Numbered from the stretch's first letter, positions 1-9,273 are shown. The stretch: 64,000 nt of DNA from Pseudoxanthomonas beigongshangi (GCF_016820515.1 NZ_JADHDV010000012.1:1-64000), one strand, 5' to 3'. Numbers and translations are program-made. The notes: generated by a model from the letters alone, not told the origin.

Positions 1-944
1 CCGGCGGCGGCGGCATGGCCGGCGACGGCGCCTTCGAGCAGCGCGCTGTCGCGGCCGCCGACGCCGCAGGCTTCGCCCGCCGCGTACACCTCGGCCAGGC
101 TGGTCCGTTGATTGGCGTCCACCCACACGCGCGGATGCCGCGGTGCCGGTTCCAATGCGCAGCCCAGCGACTGCGCCAGTTCGATATTGGGCACCAGCCC
201 ATAGCCGACCGCCACGCCGTCGCAGGCAACGCGCAGGCGTTCGCGGCCGCGCCGGATGTCGACGGCTTCCACGCATCCGTCGCCGTGCGCGGCCAGCACT
301 TCACTGTCGTGCCAGTACGGCACGCGTGCCAGCCGCAGGCGCAGCGCGATCGCCTGCCCGGCCTTGCCCGGCCAGCGCGGCAATCCGGCCGCGAAACGCC
401 ACAGGCGCCCAGGCGGGGTCCATTCGCAGAGGGCGACCACGTGCGCACCGTACTGTCGCAGGGTGTCGGCGGCGGCCAGCAGCAGTGGACCACGACCGGC
501 GACCACGATCCGGCGACCGTCGTACGGAACGCCCTGCTTGGCCAACGCCTGCGCGCCGCCCGCGCCGGTCACGCCCGGCAGCGTCCAGCCGGGAAACGGC
601 AGCAGCAGCTCGCGGGCGCCGGTGGCGAGAATCAAGGCGCGGAAACGCAGGCGCAGTGCGCCAGACGGGTCTTCGGCCAGCAGCTCCCCGGTGGTTCCGG
701 CGGTGGCGATGACCTGGGTCTGCGCGTGCCACTGCACGCCGGCGGCCAGCGCCTGCCGCAGATATCCCGCGGCGGGCGTGGCGGACTGGCCGACCGCGTT
801 TCGCCACACCTGGCCGCCCGGCGTGGCCTGCGCATCGACCCAGCCCACCCGAGCGCCATGGCCACGTGCCGCGAGCGCCGCGGCCAGGCCCGCCGGCCCG
901 GCGCCCACGATCAGCACATCGTAGTCGCGCACGCGCTCAGCCAT
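1..944 (-). CDS. FAD/NAD-dependent oxidoreductase, D-hydroxyproline dehydrogenase alpha-type subunit (3' end outside window)
   Basis: About 314 N-terminal residues are present and the C-terminus lies beyond the left edge. The start is the ATG at 944, giving MAERVRDYDVLIVGAGPAG, with a GxGPAGLAAA FAD-binding fold near residues 13-22. A second nucleotide-binding motif, VVAGRGPLLLAAADTL, lies near the middle. This two-fold architecture is that of HcnB/opine-oxidase alpha subunits and of the alpha subunit of heteromeric D-hydroxyproline dehydrogenases. The start overlaps the stop of the upstream 2Fe-2S gene by 8 nt (ATGGCTGA), so the two are translationally coupled. Next to a hydroxyproline epimerase, the likely role is passing electrons from cis-4-hydroxy-D-proline oxidation. 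The family is clear; the substrate is inferred from context. Confidence 0.85.
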   Translation of the reverse strand, partial: MAERVRDYDVLIVGAGPAGLAAALAARGHGARVGWVDAQATPGGQVWRNAVGQSATPAAGYLRQALAAGVQWHAQTQVIATAGTTGELLAEDPSGALRLRFRALILATGARELLLPFPGWTLPGVTGAGGAQALAKQGVPYDGRRIVVAGRGPLLLAAADTLRQYGAHVVALCEWTPPGRLWRFAAGLPRWPGKAGQAIALRLRLARVPYWHDSEVLAAHGDGCVEAVDIRRGRERLRVACDGVAVGYGLVPNIELAQSLGCALEPAPRHPRVWVDANQRTSLAEVYAAGEACGVGGRDSALLEGAVAGHAAAA

Positions 945-1185
945 CGGTTTCCACCCGCATGCCGTCGCGTACCGGCGTCATGCACGCGCGTCGCTGGCCG
1001 AGGCCGTCGACCTGCACCCGGCATTCGAAGCACACGCCCATGCCGCACAGCGGCGCGCGTGGCAATCCACCGACCGAACGGCGTGTCGAGAGCACACCGG
1101 CCCGCGCGATCGCGGCCGCCACGCTGCTGCCCGCCGGCACGTCCACAGGCTGGCCGTTCACCCTCACCCGCACCGCGCCGCTCAC
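937..1185 (-). CDS. small (2Fe-2S)-binding subunit of hydroxyproline dehydrogenase
   Basis: 82 residues. The start is the GTG at 1185, which overlaps the TGA of the preceding gene (GTGA). The cysteines are C47, C52, C55 and C68 (C-x4-C-x2-C-x12-C), the pattern of small BFD/ferredoxin-like subunits found between the two flavin subunits of opine oxidases, hydrogen cyanide synthase and D-hydroxyproline dehydrogenase. It would carry electrons between the two FAD subunits encoded on either side. It overlaps both neighbours (4 nt upstream, 8 nt downstream), so stoichiometric synthesis is likely. A longer reading frame in this phase extends upstream to 1833, but it is antisense-like filler over the neighbouring gene and has no family features. 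Confidence 0.85.
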   Translation of the reverse strand: MSGAVRVRVNGQPVDVPAGSSVAAAIARAGVLSTRRSVGGLPRAPLCGMGVCFECRVQVDGLGQRRACMTPVRDGMRVETDG

Positions 1186-2282
1186 GACATCCCCCGCGCG
1201 GGCGAATACGGTGCCGGGTCGATCGCCGGCTCGCGTCCCAGGAACAGATCCATCAGCAGGCGGGCGGTGCCCAGCGCGGTGGTGATGCCAAGCCCTTCGT
1301 GTCCGGCCGCCACCCATATGTCGCGCGCGTCGGGCATCGCTCCGATATACGGACGCCCGTCCGCCGTGGCCGGGCGAAACCCGGTCCACACGCGGATGGC
1401 CTGCACGGATCGCAGGATCGGCAGGTAGTCCAGCGTGCGTGCCAGCATGCGTTGCAACATGGGGATAGACACCGACGCATCGGTCACGCCTTCCTCGCGG
1501 GAAGAACCGATCAGCAGTTGCCCGGTGGGACGCGGCTGCACGTTGAAGGCGACGCTGCTGGCTGCGTTGCCGTGCGCGGAATCGGCATAGCCCAATTCCA
1601 GCAATTGGTGGTGGACGATGCCGGGATGGCGGTCGGTAATCAGCAGTTGCCCCTTGCGCGGACGCAGCGGCAGCCCGGGCAACAACGTCGGCGCCGCGCA
1701 TCCGGTGGCGACGAGCACCGGCCCGTGCAGGCGGGTACCGTCGTCCAGCTTCACGCCGCCTTCGAATCGCGCCTCTGCACGACGACCAAGGAACAAGTGC
1801 AGGCGATGGGTCCGCGCGCGATCGACCAGGCAACGCGCTGCGCGTGGTGGATACACCACCGCCTCCCGCTCGACCCGCAGGCCGCCGGCCACGCCCTGCG
1901 CCAGATGCGGTTCCAGTGCCCGCAGGCGTGCGGCATCCAGCGCCTCCGCCTGGATGCCGACGGCCGCCAGGCGCGCGATCTTGGGCGCTACCCGCTCAAG
2001 TTCCCGTTCGTCGCGCGCGACCCAGATCGTGCCGCAGCGACTGAATTCGGCCGCGCACGGATCCGGGAATTCCTCCCACAAAGACAGCGAGTACGCCGCC
2101 AGCGCGAGTTCCGCCGGATCCTCGTCCATCGCCACCAGATGCCCCATCGCCGCCGCCGTCGCACCACCGCCGATCGGACCCGGCTCGACCAGCGCCACCT
2201 TCAGTCCCTCCGCGCAGGCGGCGTCGGCACAGGCCGCGCCAACCATGCCGGCACCGACGACGATGAGATCGAACGTGTTCAC
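1182..2282 (-). CDS. FAD-dependent oxidoreductase (DAO family), D-hydroxyproline dehydrogenase beta-type subunit
   Basis: 366 residues from a GTG at 2282 that overlaps the epimerase stop as GTGA. The N-terminus reads FDLIVVGAGMVGAACADAAC, a GxGxxG dinucleotide fold at residues 10-15, followed by an acidic strand-2 end (VALVEPG). The C-terminal half has RKGQLLITDR and GHEGLGITTALGTARLL, typical of D-amino-acid oxidase/sarcosine oxidase beta proteins. In the heteromeric D-hydroxyproline dehydrogenases this subunit holds the substrate site and oxidises cis-4-hydroxy-D-proline to the 4-hydroxy-pyrroline carboxylate. The operon order is epimerase, this gene, 2Fe-2S subunit, alpha subunit, all with overlapping ends. 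Specificity is inferred from the neighbours. Confidence 0.87.
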   Translation of the reverse strand: MNTFDLIVVGAGMVGAACADAACAEGLKVALVEPGPIGGGATAAAMGHLVAMDEDPAELALAAYSLSLWEEFPDPCAAEFSRCGTIWVARDERELERVAPKIARLAAVGIQAEALDAARLRALEPHLAQGVAGGLRVEREAVVYPPRAARCLVDRARTHRLHLFLGRRAEARFEGGVKLDDGTRLHGPVLVATGCAAPTLLPGLPLRPRKGQLLITDRHPGIVHHQLLELGYADSAHGNAASSVAFNVQPRPTGQLLIGSSREEGVTDASVSIPMLQRMLARTLDYLPILRSVQAIRVWTGFRPATADGRPYIGAMPDARDIWVAAGHEGLGITTALGTARLLMDLFLGREPAIDPAPYSPARGMS

Positions 2283-3244
2283 CGCGCGCCGTCACCCGTC
2301 GCGCCGATGCCCCAGGCAAAGGGATCGGAGGGATCGATGCACAGCTGCGCCCTGGCGGTGAGGTAGGCCTGGCCGGTAATCCGCGGCAGGATGCCGCGGG
2401 TGCCGCGCCGGTAATGGCCTTCGAAGCGGGTGCCGAGGATGCCCTGTTGGATCCAGGTCTCGCCTTCGGCGAGTTTTCCGTCAGCGGCCAGGCAGGCCAT
2501 CTTCGCGCTGGTTCCGGTGCCGCAGGGCGAGCGGTCATAGGCCAGTCCGGGACACAGCACGAAATTGGCGATTACCCCGCTGCCGTCGCCGGCCGGCGCG
2601 TTGAGTTCGATGTGATCGATCTCCGCACCATCGGCACCGGTGATCCCCGACTTCCGCAGGGCGTTGCCGATGGCTTCGCTGTAGGCGGTCAGCTCGCGCT
2701 GGTGGCGCAGCACCAGCGGCAAGGGCGTCTGCGCGGTGATGAAGAACCAGTTGCCGCCCCACGCGATGTCGCCGCGCACACGGCCATGTCCAGGCACGTC
2801 GACCGCGACGTCGGCCGCCAGCCGGTAGCTCTCCACGTTGTCGACCGAAACACGGCCGTCGGTGTGCAGTTCCACGCCGACCGTACCCACCGGCGTCTGC
2901 AGACGATGCGCGCCCGGCGCCAGCCGCCCCAGCGCATGCAGGGTCCGCACGACGCCGATGGTGCCGTGCCCGCACATGCCCAGATAGCCGACGTTGTTGA
3001 AGAAGATGACGCCCGCCGCGACATCCGGCTCGGTTGGCGGCAGCAACAGCGCTCCCACCACCGTGTCCGAGCCACGCGGCTCGCACACGATGGCGCTGCG
3101 CCAATGATCGAAATCCTGGCGGAAGCGGCGCAGTTGCGCCGCCGGATCGCCGCCGCCGAGATCGGGAAAACCGGCCACAACCACCCGGGTGGGTTCGCCG
3201 GCGGTGTGCGAATCGATGACGTCGAGTGTCTGCATGGCGGACAT
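2279..3244 (-). CDS. lhpA: 4-hydroxyproline 2-epimerase (proline racemase family)
   Basis: 321 residues from the ATG at 3244 (MSAMQTLDVIDSHTAGEPTR); an in-frame extension to 3349 lacks family sequence. Both catalytic cysteines are present: C91 in MCGHGTIG and C241 in DRSPCGTGTSAKMA. A Thr in the second position would instead mark a trans-3-hydroxyproline dehydratase, so this is an epimerase or racemase. It converts trans-4-hydroxy-L-proline to cis-4-hydroxy-D-proline, the substrate of the dehydrogenase encoded just downstream. It is the first gene of the operon, and its stop overlaps the next start by 4 nt. The deaminase and semialdehyde dehydrogenase that finish the pathway are not in the window and may lie past position 1. 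Confidence 0.93.
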   Translation of the reverse strand: MSAMQTLDVIDSHTAGEPTRVVVAGFPDLGGGDPAAQLRRFRQDFDHWRSAIVCEPRGSDTVVGALLLPPTEPDVAAGVIFFNNVGYLGMCGHGTIGVVRTLHALGRLAPGAHRLQTPVGTVGVELHTDGRVSVDNVESYRLAADVAVDVPGHGRVRGDIAWGGNWFFITAQTPLPLVLRHQRELTAYSEAIGNALRKSGITGADGAEIDHIELNAPAGDGSGVIANFVLCPGLAYDRSPCGTGTSAKMACLAADGKLAEGETWIQQGILGTRFEGHYRRGTRGILPRITGQAYLTARAQLCIDPSDPFAWGIGATGDGAR

Positions 3245-3566
3245 GCTTTCATCCGCGGGTTGGCAGCGGATAGCCGGCAATGTCCGGTGCCGATGCGGAA
3301 TTCGGCATGATTTTGACGCGACCGGAACGGTGCGCCGCAGCATTTCCATCCCTGCCGGATGGCATTGACATATCGGCGCGAATCACTGTTATGGTGCTTC
3401 ACGGAGAGGGGTACACGGTGCCCGCGGAAACGCGGTTCCACTAACGCCACGATGCCGCGCCGGCGTCGTGGCGGATGCCGAATGCCGCAGGATTGCGAAC
3501 GCGGCGCGCGCCCTGGCGGTGCGTGGACGCGCATGCACTCTCCGCGTTTCGCCGCCATCGGAGTCC
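3245..3566. promoter_or_regulatory. divergent intergenic region between hydroxyproline operon and PAS-AraC regulator
   Basis: A 322-bp spacer with no credible gene. It must hold the promoters for the epimerase operon (leftward) and the regulator (rightward). The only good promoter match I can see is rightward, at 3365-3393. The rest is GC-rich with no clear inverted repeat, and I cannot name the AraC operator by eye. Confidence 0.6.
3365..3393 (+). promoter_or_regulatory. sigma70-like promoter for the PAS-AraC regulator gene
   Basis: TTGACA at 3365-3370, a 17-bp spacer, then GTTATG at 3388-3393. The -35 is a perfect consensus and the -10 is weak. It would give a leader of about 165 nt before the regulator start. 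Confidence 0.45.
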
Positions 3567-4310
3567 ATGCCCATGCCGTTCGACATCGACATCCCGTCAC
3601 AGGAATTGCAGGCGCTCTACGACGCTCTGCCGGACGTGGTGTTCTTCATCAAGGATGCGCAGGGCCGCTATACCCATTGCAATCTCACCCTGATGCGCCG
3701 ACTGGGCCGCAAGCAGCGCGCCGACGTGCTCGGCAGGACCACCGTGGAAGTGTTCCCGCAACGCTTCGGCGACAGCTACCAGCAGCAGGATCTGCGCGTG
3801 CTGCGCGGCGAGATCATCGAGAACCAGCTGGAAGTCCACCTGTTCCCCAATCGCATGCCGGGCTGGGCGCTCACCTTCAAGCGGCCGGTGTTGCAGGCCG
3901 GCGCGGTGGTCGGGCTGATCGGCATCTCGCGCGATCTCGGCCAGCCGGACAATCGCCATTCGACCTTCCCGCGCCTGATGAAGGTGGTGGACCACATGCA
4001 GGAGCACCACGGCGAGAACGTCCGCATCACCGCCCTGGCGGATCTCGCCGGCCTGTCGGTCGCCCAGCTGGAAAGGCACTTCCGCCGCGTCTTCCAGCTC
4101 ACCCCGCAGCAGATGCTGACCAAGCTGCGCATCGAGACCGCGATGCGCTTGTTGCAGGACGATGCCAGCATCGCCAGCATCGGCCAGGCCTGCGGTTTCG
4201 CCGACCAGAGCGCGTTCACCCGCCAGTTCAAGGCCACCGTGGGCATGACCCCGCGCGACTATCGCGCGCTTGGCCGGCATCCGCGCGCGGCGCCGATCGC
4301 CGGCACCTGA
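3567..4310 (+). CDS. AraC-family regulator with N-terminal PAS domain, probable hydroxyproline regulator
   Basis: 247 residues. Residues about 13-125 form a PAS domain (LQALYDALPDVVFFIKDAQG, then VLGRTTVEVFP). Residues about 143-240 are the AraC double helix-turn-helix (ITALADLAGLSVAQLERHFR and GFADQSAFTRQFKATVGMTP). The ATG at 3573 has better spacing from GGAG (3560-3563) than the ATG at 3567, so two residues may be extra. It is transcribed away from the epimerase-dehydrogenase operon, the usual place for a local activator; the LhpR regulator of Pseudomonas hydroxyproline loci is also AraC-type. The ligand is unknown. The target is inferred from position. Confidence 0.85.
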   Translation: MPMPFDIDIPSQELQALYDALPDVVFFIKDAQGRYTHCNLTLMRRLGRKQRADVLGRTTVEVFPQRFGDSYQQQDLRVLRGEIIENQLEVHLFPNRMPGWALTFKRPVLQAGAVVGLIGISRDLGQPDNRHSTFPRLMKVVDHMQEHHGENVRITALADLAGLSVAQLERHFRRVFQLTPQQMLTKLRIETAMRLLQDDASIASIGQACGFADQSAFTRQFKATVGMTPRDYRALGRHPRAAPIAGT

Positions 4311-4331
4311 CCGCCGCCCTGCGGGGGCGCG

Positions 4332-5900
4332 CTACTGATCGTCCTCCGCACCCAGATCCAGCTGCGTGGCGGGCAGGCCGGTGGCGGCACCCCAGCAATA
4401 GGCCAGCAGGGCGAACACCGCCACCGCCGTGGCGTCCCAGGGATGGACGAGCATGCCGCGGCCACCGAACGAGCCCAGGTACGACACGCCGATCATCATC
4501 AGGTAGAACCCGATCAGCCACAGCGAGGAGCGGATCTGCGCGCGCAGCGGCAGCTGTCCCGCCGGCATCAGCCGCGCGCAGGCCAGGTAAATCAGATAAA
4601 GCAGCACCTGCAGGCCCAGCAGCCAGGACACGGTGGACCAACCGGACCAGTAGACGATCAGCGAGGCCACCACGAAAGCGAGAGGTCCAAGCACGTCCAG
4701 CGCCTTCACCCGGAATGGCCGGTCCAGTCCGGGTGCGCTGCGACGCAGCGCGGCGGCGGTGACCGGTGCGACGGCGTAGCTCATCATCAGCGCGGCCGAC
4801 ACCACGTTGATCATCGCTTCCCACGACGGAAACGGCAGTGTCCAGAACACCGAGAGCGCGAAGGTCAGCCACAAGGCCGGGCGCGGGATGCCGGATGACA
4901 CCCCGACCCGGGTGAACAACCGGAAGAACGTACCGGTCCGCGCCCAGCCATAGATCACCCGCGGAGTCGCGTTCATGTAGATGTTGCCGGTACCGCTGGG
5001 TGAAACGATGGCATCGGACACGACCAGCACCGCCAGCCAGCGGGCGCCCAGCGCCAGCGCGATGTCGCGGTACGGCAGCGAGTACTCGCCACCGACCGGT
5101 CCCCAACCCTGCGTCAACGCCGATGCCGGCACGCTGCCCAGGAACACCACCTGCAGCAGCACGTAGATCAGCGTGGACAACACCACCGACAGCAGCAGCG
5201 CGATCGGAATGGTCCGCTGCGGATTCCGCACCTCGCTGGCCACGGAGATGATCGGTGTCAGCCCCAGGTAGGCAAAGATGATGCCGCCGCCGGATACCGC
5301 CGCCCCCACGCCGGCCATGCCGAACGGCGCGAAGCCGTGTTCGGACAGGTTGGCTGGCTGGAAATGCAGCGCGAGCACGCCGATCACCAGCATCGGCACA
5401 ACGAACTTGAACGCGCTGACGATGTTGTTCGCCAATGCGAAGGTCCGGATGCTGAAATAATTCAGCAGGAAGAACAGGCACAGCAGCAGGAACTGCACGG
5501 TCCAGCCGGCCAGGCTGGCATCGCCGGAACCAGGCTTGTTCATCCAGGGAAACCAGGCCGCCGCGTACTGCCGCGCCGCCACCACTTCGATGGCGATCAG
5601 GCTGGAGAACGCGATCAGCGTGATCAGTCCCATCAGGTAACCCAGCAGCGGACCGTGCGAAAAGGTGGGATAGCGGATGATTCCGCCCGCGCGTGGCAAC
5701 GCGGCGCCGAGCTCGCAGTAGATCAGGCCGAGCAGGAGCACCGCCACGCCACCGATCAGCCAGGAGAGAATTCCCGCGGGGCCGGCAATCGACGCCACGT
5801 GGCTGGCCGCGAACAGCCAGCCGGATCCAAAGATGGCGCCGAGCCCGATCAGGGTCAGGTCCGCCACGGAAAGACTTCGTTTGAACTTGCCCTGCTGCAT
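4332..5900 (-). CDS. APC-superfamily amino-acid permease
   Basis: 522 residues with about 12 hydrophobic segments and the APC start signature SVADLTLIGLGAIFGSGWLF near residues 10-29. The start is the ATG at 5900, preceded by the purine-rich GGGGGG at 5904-5909; the open frame runs upstream to 6020 but that part is not membrane-like. It ends 21 nt from the AraC regulator stop (convergent) and sits beside the hydroxyproline genes, so uptake of hydroxyproline, proline or a related amino acid across the inner membrane is the best guess. Substrate assignment is inference only. Confidence 0.85.
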   Translation of the reverse strand: MQQGKFKRSLSVADLTLIGLGAIFGSGWLFAASHVASIAGPAGILSWLIGGVAVLLLGLIYCELGAALPRAGGIIRYPTFSHGPLLGYLMGLITLIAFSSLIAIEVVAARQYAAAWFPWMNKPGSGDASLAGWTVQFLLLCLFFLLNYFSIRTFALANNIVSAFKFVVPMLVIGVLALHFQPANLSEHGFAPFGMAGVGAAVSGGGIIFAYLGLTPIISVASEVRNPQRTIPIALLLSVVLSTLIYVLLQVVFLGSVPASALTQGWGPVGGEYSLPYRDIALALGARWLAVLVVSDAIVSPSGTGNIYMNATPRVIYGWARTGTFFRLFTRVGVSSGIPRPALWLTFALSVFWTLPFPSWEAMINVVSAALMMSYAVAPVTAAALRRSAPGLDRPFRVKALDVLGPLAFVVASLIVYWSGWSTVSWLLGLQVLLYLIYLACARLMPAGQLPLRAQIRSSLWLIGFYLMMIGVSYLGSFGGRGMLVHPWDATAVAVFALLAYCWGAATGLPATQLDLGAEDDQ

Positions 5901-6378
5901 GCCATCCCCCCCGGGTAGCTCGTTGCCTTGCCGTGCTCCGCCCGCGGCCCCCACCGGGAACCGCGGGCGATTCGTCCCGCCGTGCCGTGTCCGGTGCATC
6001 CGGTCGTGCGTGGCGGTCAATGGAGTCTAGAAAGCGCGTTTTGCCCGGGTCTTGGCGGATTCCGTCGGTCCTGGCGGCGAAGTGAGCACAAACCCGTTTC
6101 CATTTTTCCCGTTTTGTCGGGATCGGGGATTGGCATCAAGCATGTCATCTGCAAACCCAGTGACGGGCGTTGCGCGCCTGTTGCTCCGGCAGAGCTCACC
6201 GCGGCTCTCCGACATCCGCATGACGCACTTTCGTTATGCGGTTTTCCGCATCCCTCCGCGCCATCAACGCCTAGAACGCGGCCGGCTCTCGCACCTAATG
6301 TGAAAAACGACACGTAAGCCCTGGGAGGGGCGAACGACGTTTGCCGGCATCCGGCCAAAACACCATCGGGGAGAGGGA
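5901..6378. promoter_or_regulatory. divergent intergenic region between permease and TonB receptor
   Basis: 478 bp without a credible gene. A small perfect hairpin lies at 6236-6251 (ATGCGG, TTTT loop, CCGCAT). A strong ribosome binding site, GGGGAGAGGG (6368-6377), stands directly before the receptor ATG. I cannot assign promoters or operators with confidence. Confidence 0.5.
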
Positions 6379-9228
6379 ATGAAGACGCATTCAGAACGGC
6401 TGCGGCCGACAATCCTGTGCCATGCGCTCGTGCTGGCGCTGGCGGCAGGCACACCGGGGGCGCTGTTCGCGCAGCAGGCAGACGGCGCAACACCGCAGGC
6501 CACTGCATCGACCGACCAGGACGAAGACACCGCCGAACAATCGGCCAATGGCCAGACCAGGACGCTCGATCAGGTCACCGTCACGGGATCGCGCATCAAG
6601 CGCGCCGAAGTCGAAGGCCCGGCGCCGGTGACGGTAATCACCGCCGACGATATCGAGAAGCAGGGCTTCAAGACCGTCTTCGACGCGCTGAACACGCTGA
6701 CCCAGGCCAACGGTACCGTGGTCAACGAATCCACCTTGGCCAGCCAGTCGATCTTCGCGCCCAACGCCAACATCATCAATCTCCGCGGCCTGGGCCCGGG
6801 CCGGTCGCTGATCCTGATCAACGGCCGCCGCGTCGCCGAGTACCCGCTGCCCTATGGCGGCCAGAGCAACTTCGTCAATCTGGGCGCGATTCCCAGCAGC
6901 GCGGTCGAGCGCATCGAGGTGCTGTCCGGCGGCGCTTCGGCGATCTATGGCTCCGACGCGGTGGCCGGGGTGATGAACATCGTCACCAAGAAGAACTACG
7001 AAGGGCTGGAAGCCAAGCTCTACGGGAGCACGACCACACGCGGCGGCGGCGACACCGGCAACCTGCAGATCGTGGGTGGAAAGTCCGGTGACCGCTGGAG
7101 CCTGACCTACGCGATGGAATACATGAACCGCGAGGCCATCTTCACCCGCCAGCGCGACTTCATGGATTCGATGCGGGACAGCCCGATCGCCAGCGGTCGC
7201 ACGCCATGGGCCAACCTGTACCTGTACGACTTCGACGCGCCCGGCTACGTCAGCGAGATCGCCGACGCCTGCGACCGCTTCTTCGGCCATAGCGTGGTCT
7301 ACACGACCGCATCCGGCAGCCGCTGCGCGCAGTACGACCGCCTGGCCGATTCCACCATCCGCAGTTCCGACGACAACCTGTCGCTGTACGGCTCCGGCGT
7401 GTTCGATATCAGCGAGAACGCGCAGATCTTCATGGATGCGATGTGGTGGCGATCCAAGGCGCGCTATTCCACCGGCACCCAGTGGTGGTCTCCCTACAAC
7501 GAGGAAACCGGCTACTACTATTACGACGTCGGCCGCGGCGCGCTGATGGACGCGCTGCGCGTGTTCCAGCCGGAGGAAACCGGTCGCGATGGCCTGATGA
7601 CCGACAACGACGAGGAATCCTGGAGCATCACCACCGGCATCCGCGGCAGCCTGTTCGACAACCGCTTCGACTACGAACTTTCCTACAGCCATGCCGAGTA
7701 CGAGACCGACACCCGCACCCCGCGCCTGATCGCCAGCAAGGTCGCCGACTACTTCCTTGGTCCGCGCCTGGGCAACGATCCGGTCTACGACTACTACCCG
7801 GCTTACCGGCTGGACTACGACCGCTTCACCACCCCGCTGACGCCGTCGCAGTTCGCGGCGATGTCGGCGACCATCCGGCCACGCGGCTACTCCGAGGCCA
7901 GCCAGTTCCAGGCCACCCTGAGCGGCGATCTGTTCGAACTTCCGGCCGGGCCGGTCGGCATGGCCTCGGTGCTGGAATGGGGTTCGCAGGAATATGAGCT
8001 GGTGGCCGATCCGCGCACCCTGCCCAACGCCGACCCCGCCGAGGAAGCCTACAACTGGAACGACACCGGCGGCCGCGGCGCCCGGGACCGCTATGCGCTG
8101 GGCCTGGAGTTCAGCGTGCCGATCTTCAGCACCCTGAAGGCGCAGTTGGCGGCGCGCTACGACAAGTATGACGACATCACCGAGGTGGACGGCGCGGTCA
8201 CCTGGAACGCCGGCCTGGAATGGCGTCCGGTCGACAGCCTGCTGCTGCGCGGCAGCTACGCCACCAGCTTCCGCGCACCGGACATGCACTACGTGTTCGC
8301 CGAACCATCCGGCTACTACATCCAGATCTTCGACGAATACCGCTGCCGCGCCGAGAACAACAACGACGTGCTGGCGGCGGCGTGCCGCGACAACAGCAAC
8401 ACCGACTACTACTACTACACCGAGGGTGGCCGGCGCGGCAACCGCCTGCTGGAGGAAGAGACCTCCAAGTCGTGGACCGCCGGTTTCGTCTGGGACATCC
8501 TCGACGGTCTGTCGGTGCAGGCCGACTACTACAGCATCCAGCTCGACCAGGGCGTCAACGATCTGTCCAACGGCTACGTGCTCAAGCGTGAAGCCGATTG
8601 CCGGCTGGGCGTGGATCGCAGCGGCAATCCGGTCGACACCAACTCGCTGCTCTGCCAGACCGCACTGGATTTCGTCCAGCGCCGGCCGTCGCCGACCGAC
8701 CCCGAAGGCACCGCGGTGACCCTGCTGACGGTCGGGCCGATCAACACCGCCACCGAGAAGACCACCGGCATCGACGCCACGGTCCGCTATCGCTGGGACA
8801 CCGATCGCCTCGGTCGCTTCAACGTCCTGCTCGGCTGGTCGCACACGCTCAGCTACGAGTTCACCCAGTACGCCGAGGATGGCGTGCTCTACGACCGCGA
8901 CAACCGCTCCTACAACTGGAACGCCCGCAGCCGGGCCAACCTGTCGGTGAACTGGAATCGCGGCGACTGGGGCGCGAACGTCTACGGCTCGCGGATGGGC
9001 TCGATCCCCAGCTACGACCTGGACCGCCGCATCGCGCCCTACCTGCTGTGGAATGCGAACCTGTCGAAGAAGATCACCGACAGGATGTCGGTGACCCTGT
9101 TCGTCAACAACGTGTTCGACAAGATCCATCCGCGCGACGACAGCTACGCCGACTACCCGTACTTCTACTGGACCTACAGCCCGATCGGGCGGGAGATCGG
9201 CGCGCAGCTGGCTTACCGGTTCCAGTGA
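6379..9228 (+). CDS. TonB-dependent outer-membrane receptor
   Basis: 949 residues. A signal peptide covers about 1-32 (ending GALFAQ). A TonB-box-like LDQVTVTGSR lies at 63-72, then the plug (PVTVITADDIEKQGF; GGASAIYGSDAVAGVMNIVT), and the barrel ends in an aromatic residue (QLAYRFQ). The size and plug sequence fit the large Xanthomonad/Caulobacter receptors used for peptides or carbohydrates, not the smaller siderophore type. An intrinsic terminator lies 13 nt after the stop and a secreted S9 peptidase follows. The guess is uptake of peptides released by that peptidase; the ligand is not shown by the sequence. Confidence 0.92.
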   Translation: MKTHSERLRPTILCHALVLALAAGTPGALFAQQADGATPQATASTDQDEDTAEQSANGQTRTLDQVTVTGSRIKRAEVEGPAPVTVITADDIEKQGFKTVFDALNTLTQANGTVVNESTLASQSIFAPNANIINLRGLGPGRSLILINGRRVAEYPLPYGGQSNFVNLGAIPSSAVERIEVLSGGASAIYGSDAVAGVMNIVTKKNYEGLEAKLYGSTTTRGGGDTGNLQIVGGKSGDRWSLTYAMEYMNREAIFTRQRDFMDSMRDSPIASGRTPWANLYLYDFDAPGYVSEIADACDRFFGHSVVYTTASGSRCAQYDRLADSTIRSSDDNLSLYGSGVFDISENAQIFMDAMWWRSKARYSTGTQWWSPYNEETGYYYYDVGRGALMDALRVFQPEETGRDGLMTDNDEESWSITTGIRGSLFDNRFDYELSYSHAEYETDTRTPRLIASKVADYFLGPRLGNDPVYDYYPAYRLDYDRFTTPLTPSQFAAMSATIRPRGYSEASQFQATLSGDLFELPAGPVGMASVLEWGSQEYELVADPRTLPNADPAEEAYNWNDTGGRGARDRYALGLEFSVPIFSTLKAQLAARYDKYDDITEVDGAVTWNAGLEWRPVDSLLLRGSYATSFRAPDMHYVFAEPSGYYIQIFDEYRCRAENNNDVLAAACRDNSNTDYYYYTEGGRRGNRLLEEETSKSWTAGFVWDILDGLSVQADYYSIQLDQGVNDLSNGYVLKREADCRLGVDRSGNPVDTNSLLCQTALDFVQRRPSPTDPEGTAVTLLTVGPINTATEKTTGIDATVRYRWDTDRLGRFNVLLGWSHTLSYEFTQYAEDGVLYDRDNRSYNWNARSRANLSVNWNRGDWGANVYGSRMGSIPSYDLDRRIAPYLLWNANLSKKITDRMSVTLFVNNVFDKIHPRDDSYADYPYFYWTYSPIGREIGAQLAYRFQ

Positions 9229-9241
9229 TCGGTGTTTCCCC

Positions 9242-9273
9242 GGGGCCGGCGATGGCCGGCCCCTTCTTTTTTT
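9242..9273 (+). terminator. rho-independent terminator after the TonB receptor
   Basis: A perfect 9-bp stem GGGGCCGGC (9242-9250) / GCCGGCCCC (9255-9263) with a GATG loop is followed by TTCTTTTTTT (9264-9273). It is the best intrinsic terminator in the window. It separates the receptor from the S9 peptidase, whose start is only 18 nt further on. Confidence 0.9.

Noticed and set aside
15-2366. A 783-codon plus-strand frame across the hydroxyproline dehydrogenase genes
   Set aside because: Antisense to three well-supported genes; Arg/Gln/Ala-rich with no recognisable fold.
6236-6251. ATGCGG-TTTT-CCGCAT hairpin as a terminator
   Set aside because: Only six base pairs and no T-run; it lies in a divergent promoter region where a terminator is not expected.
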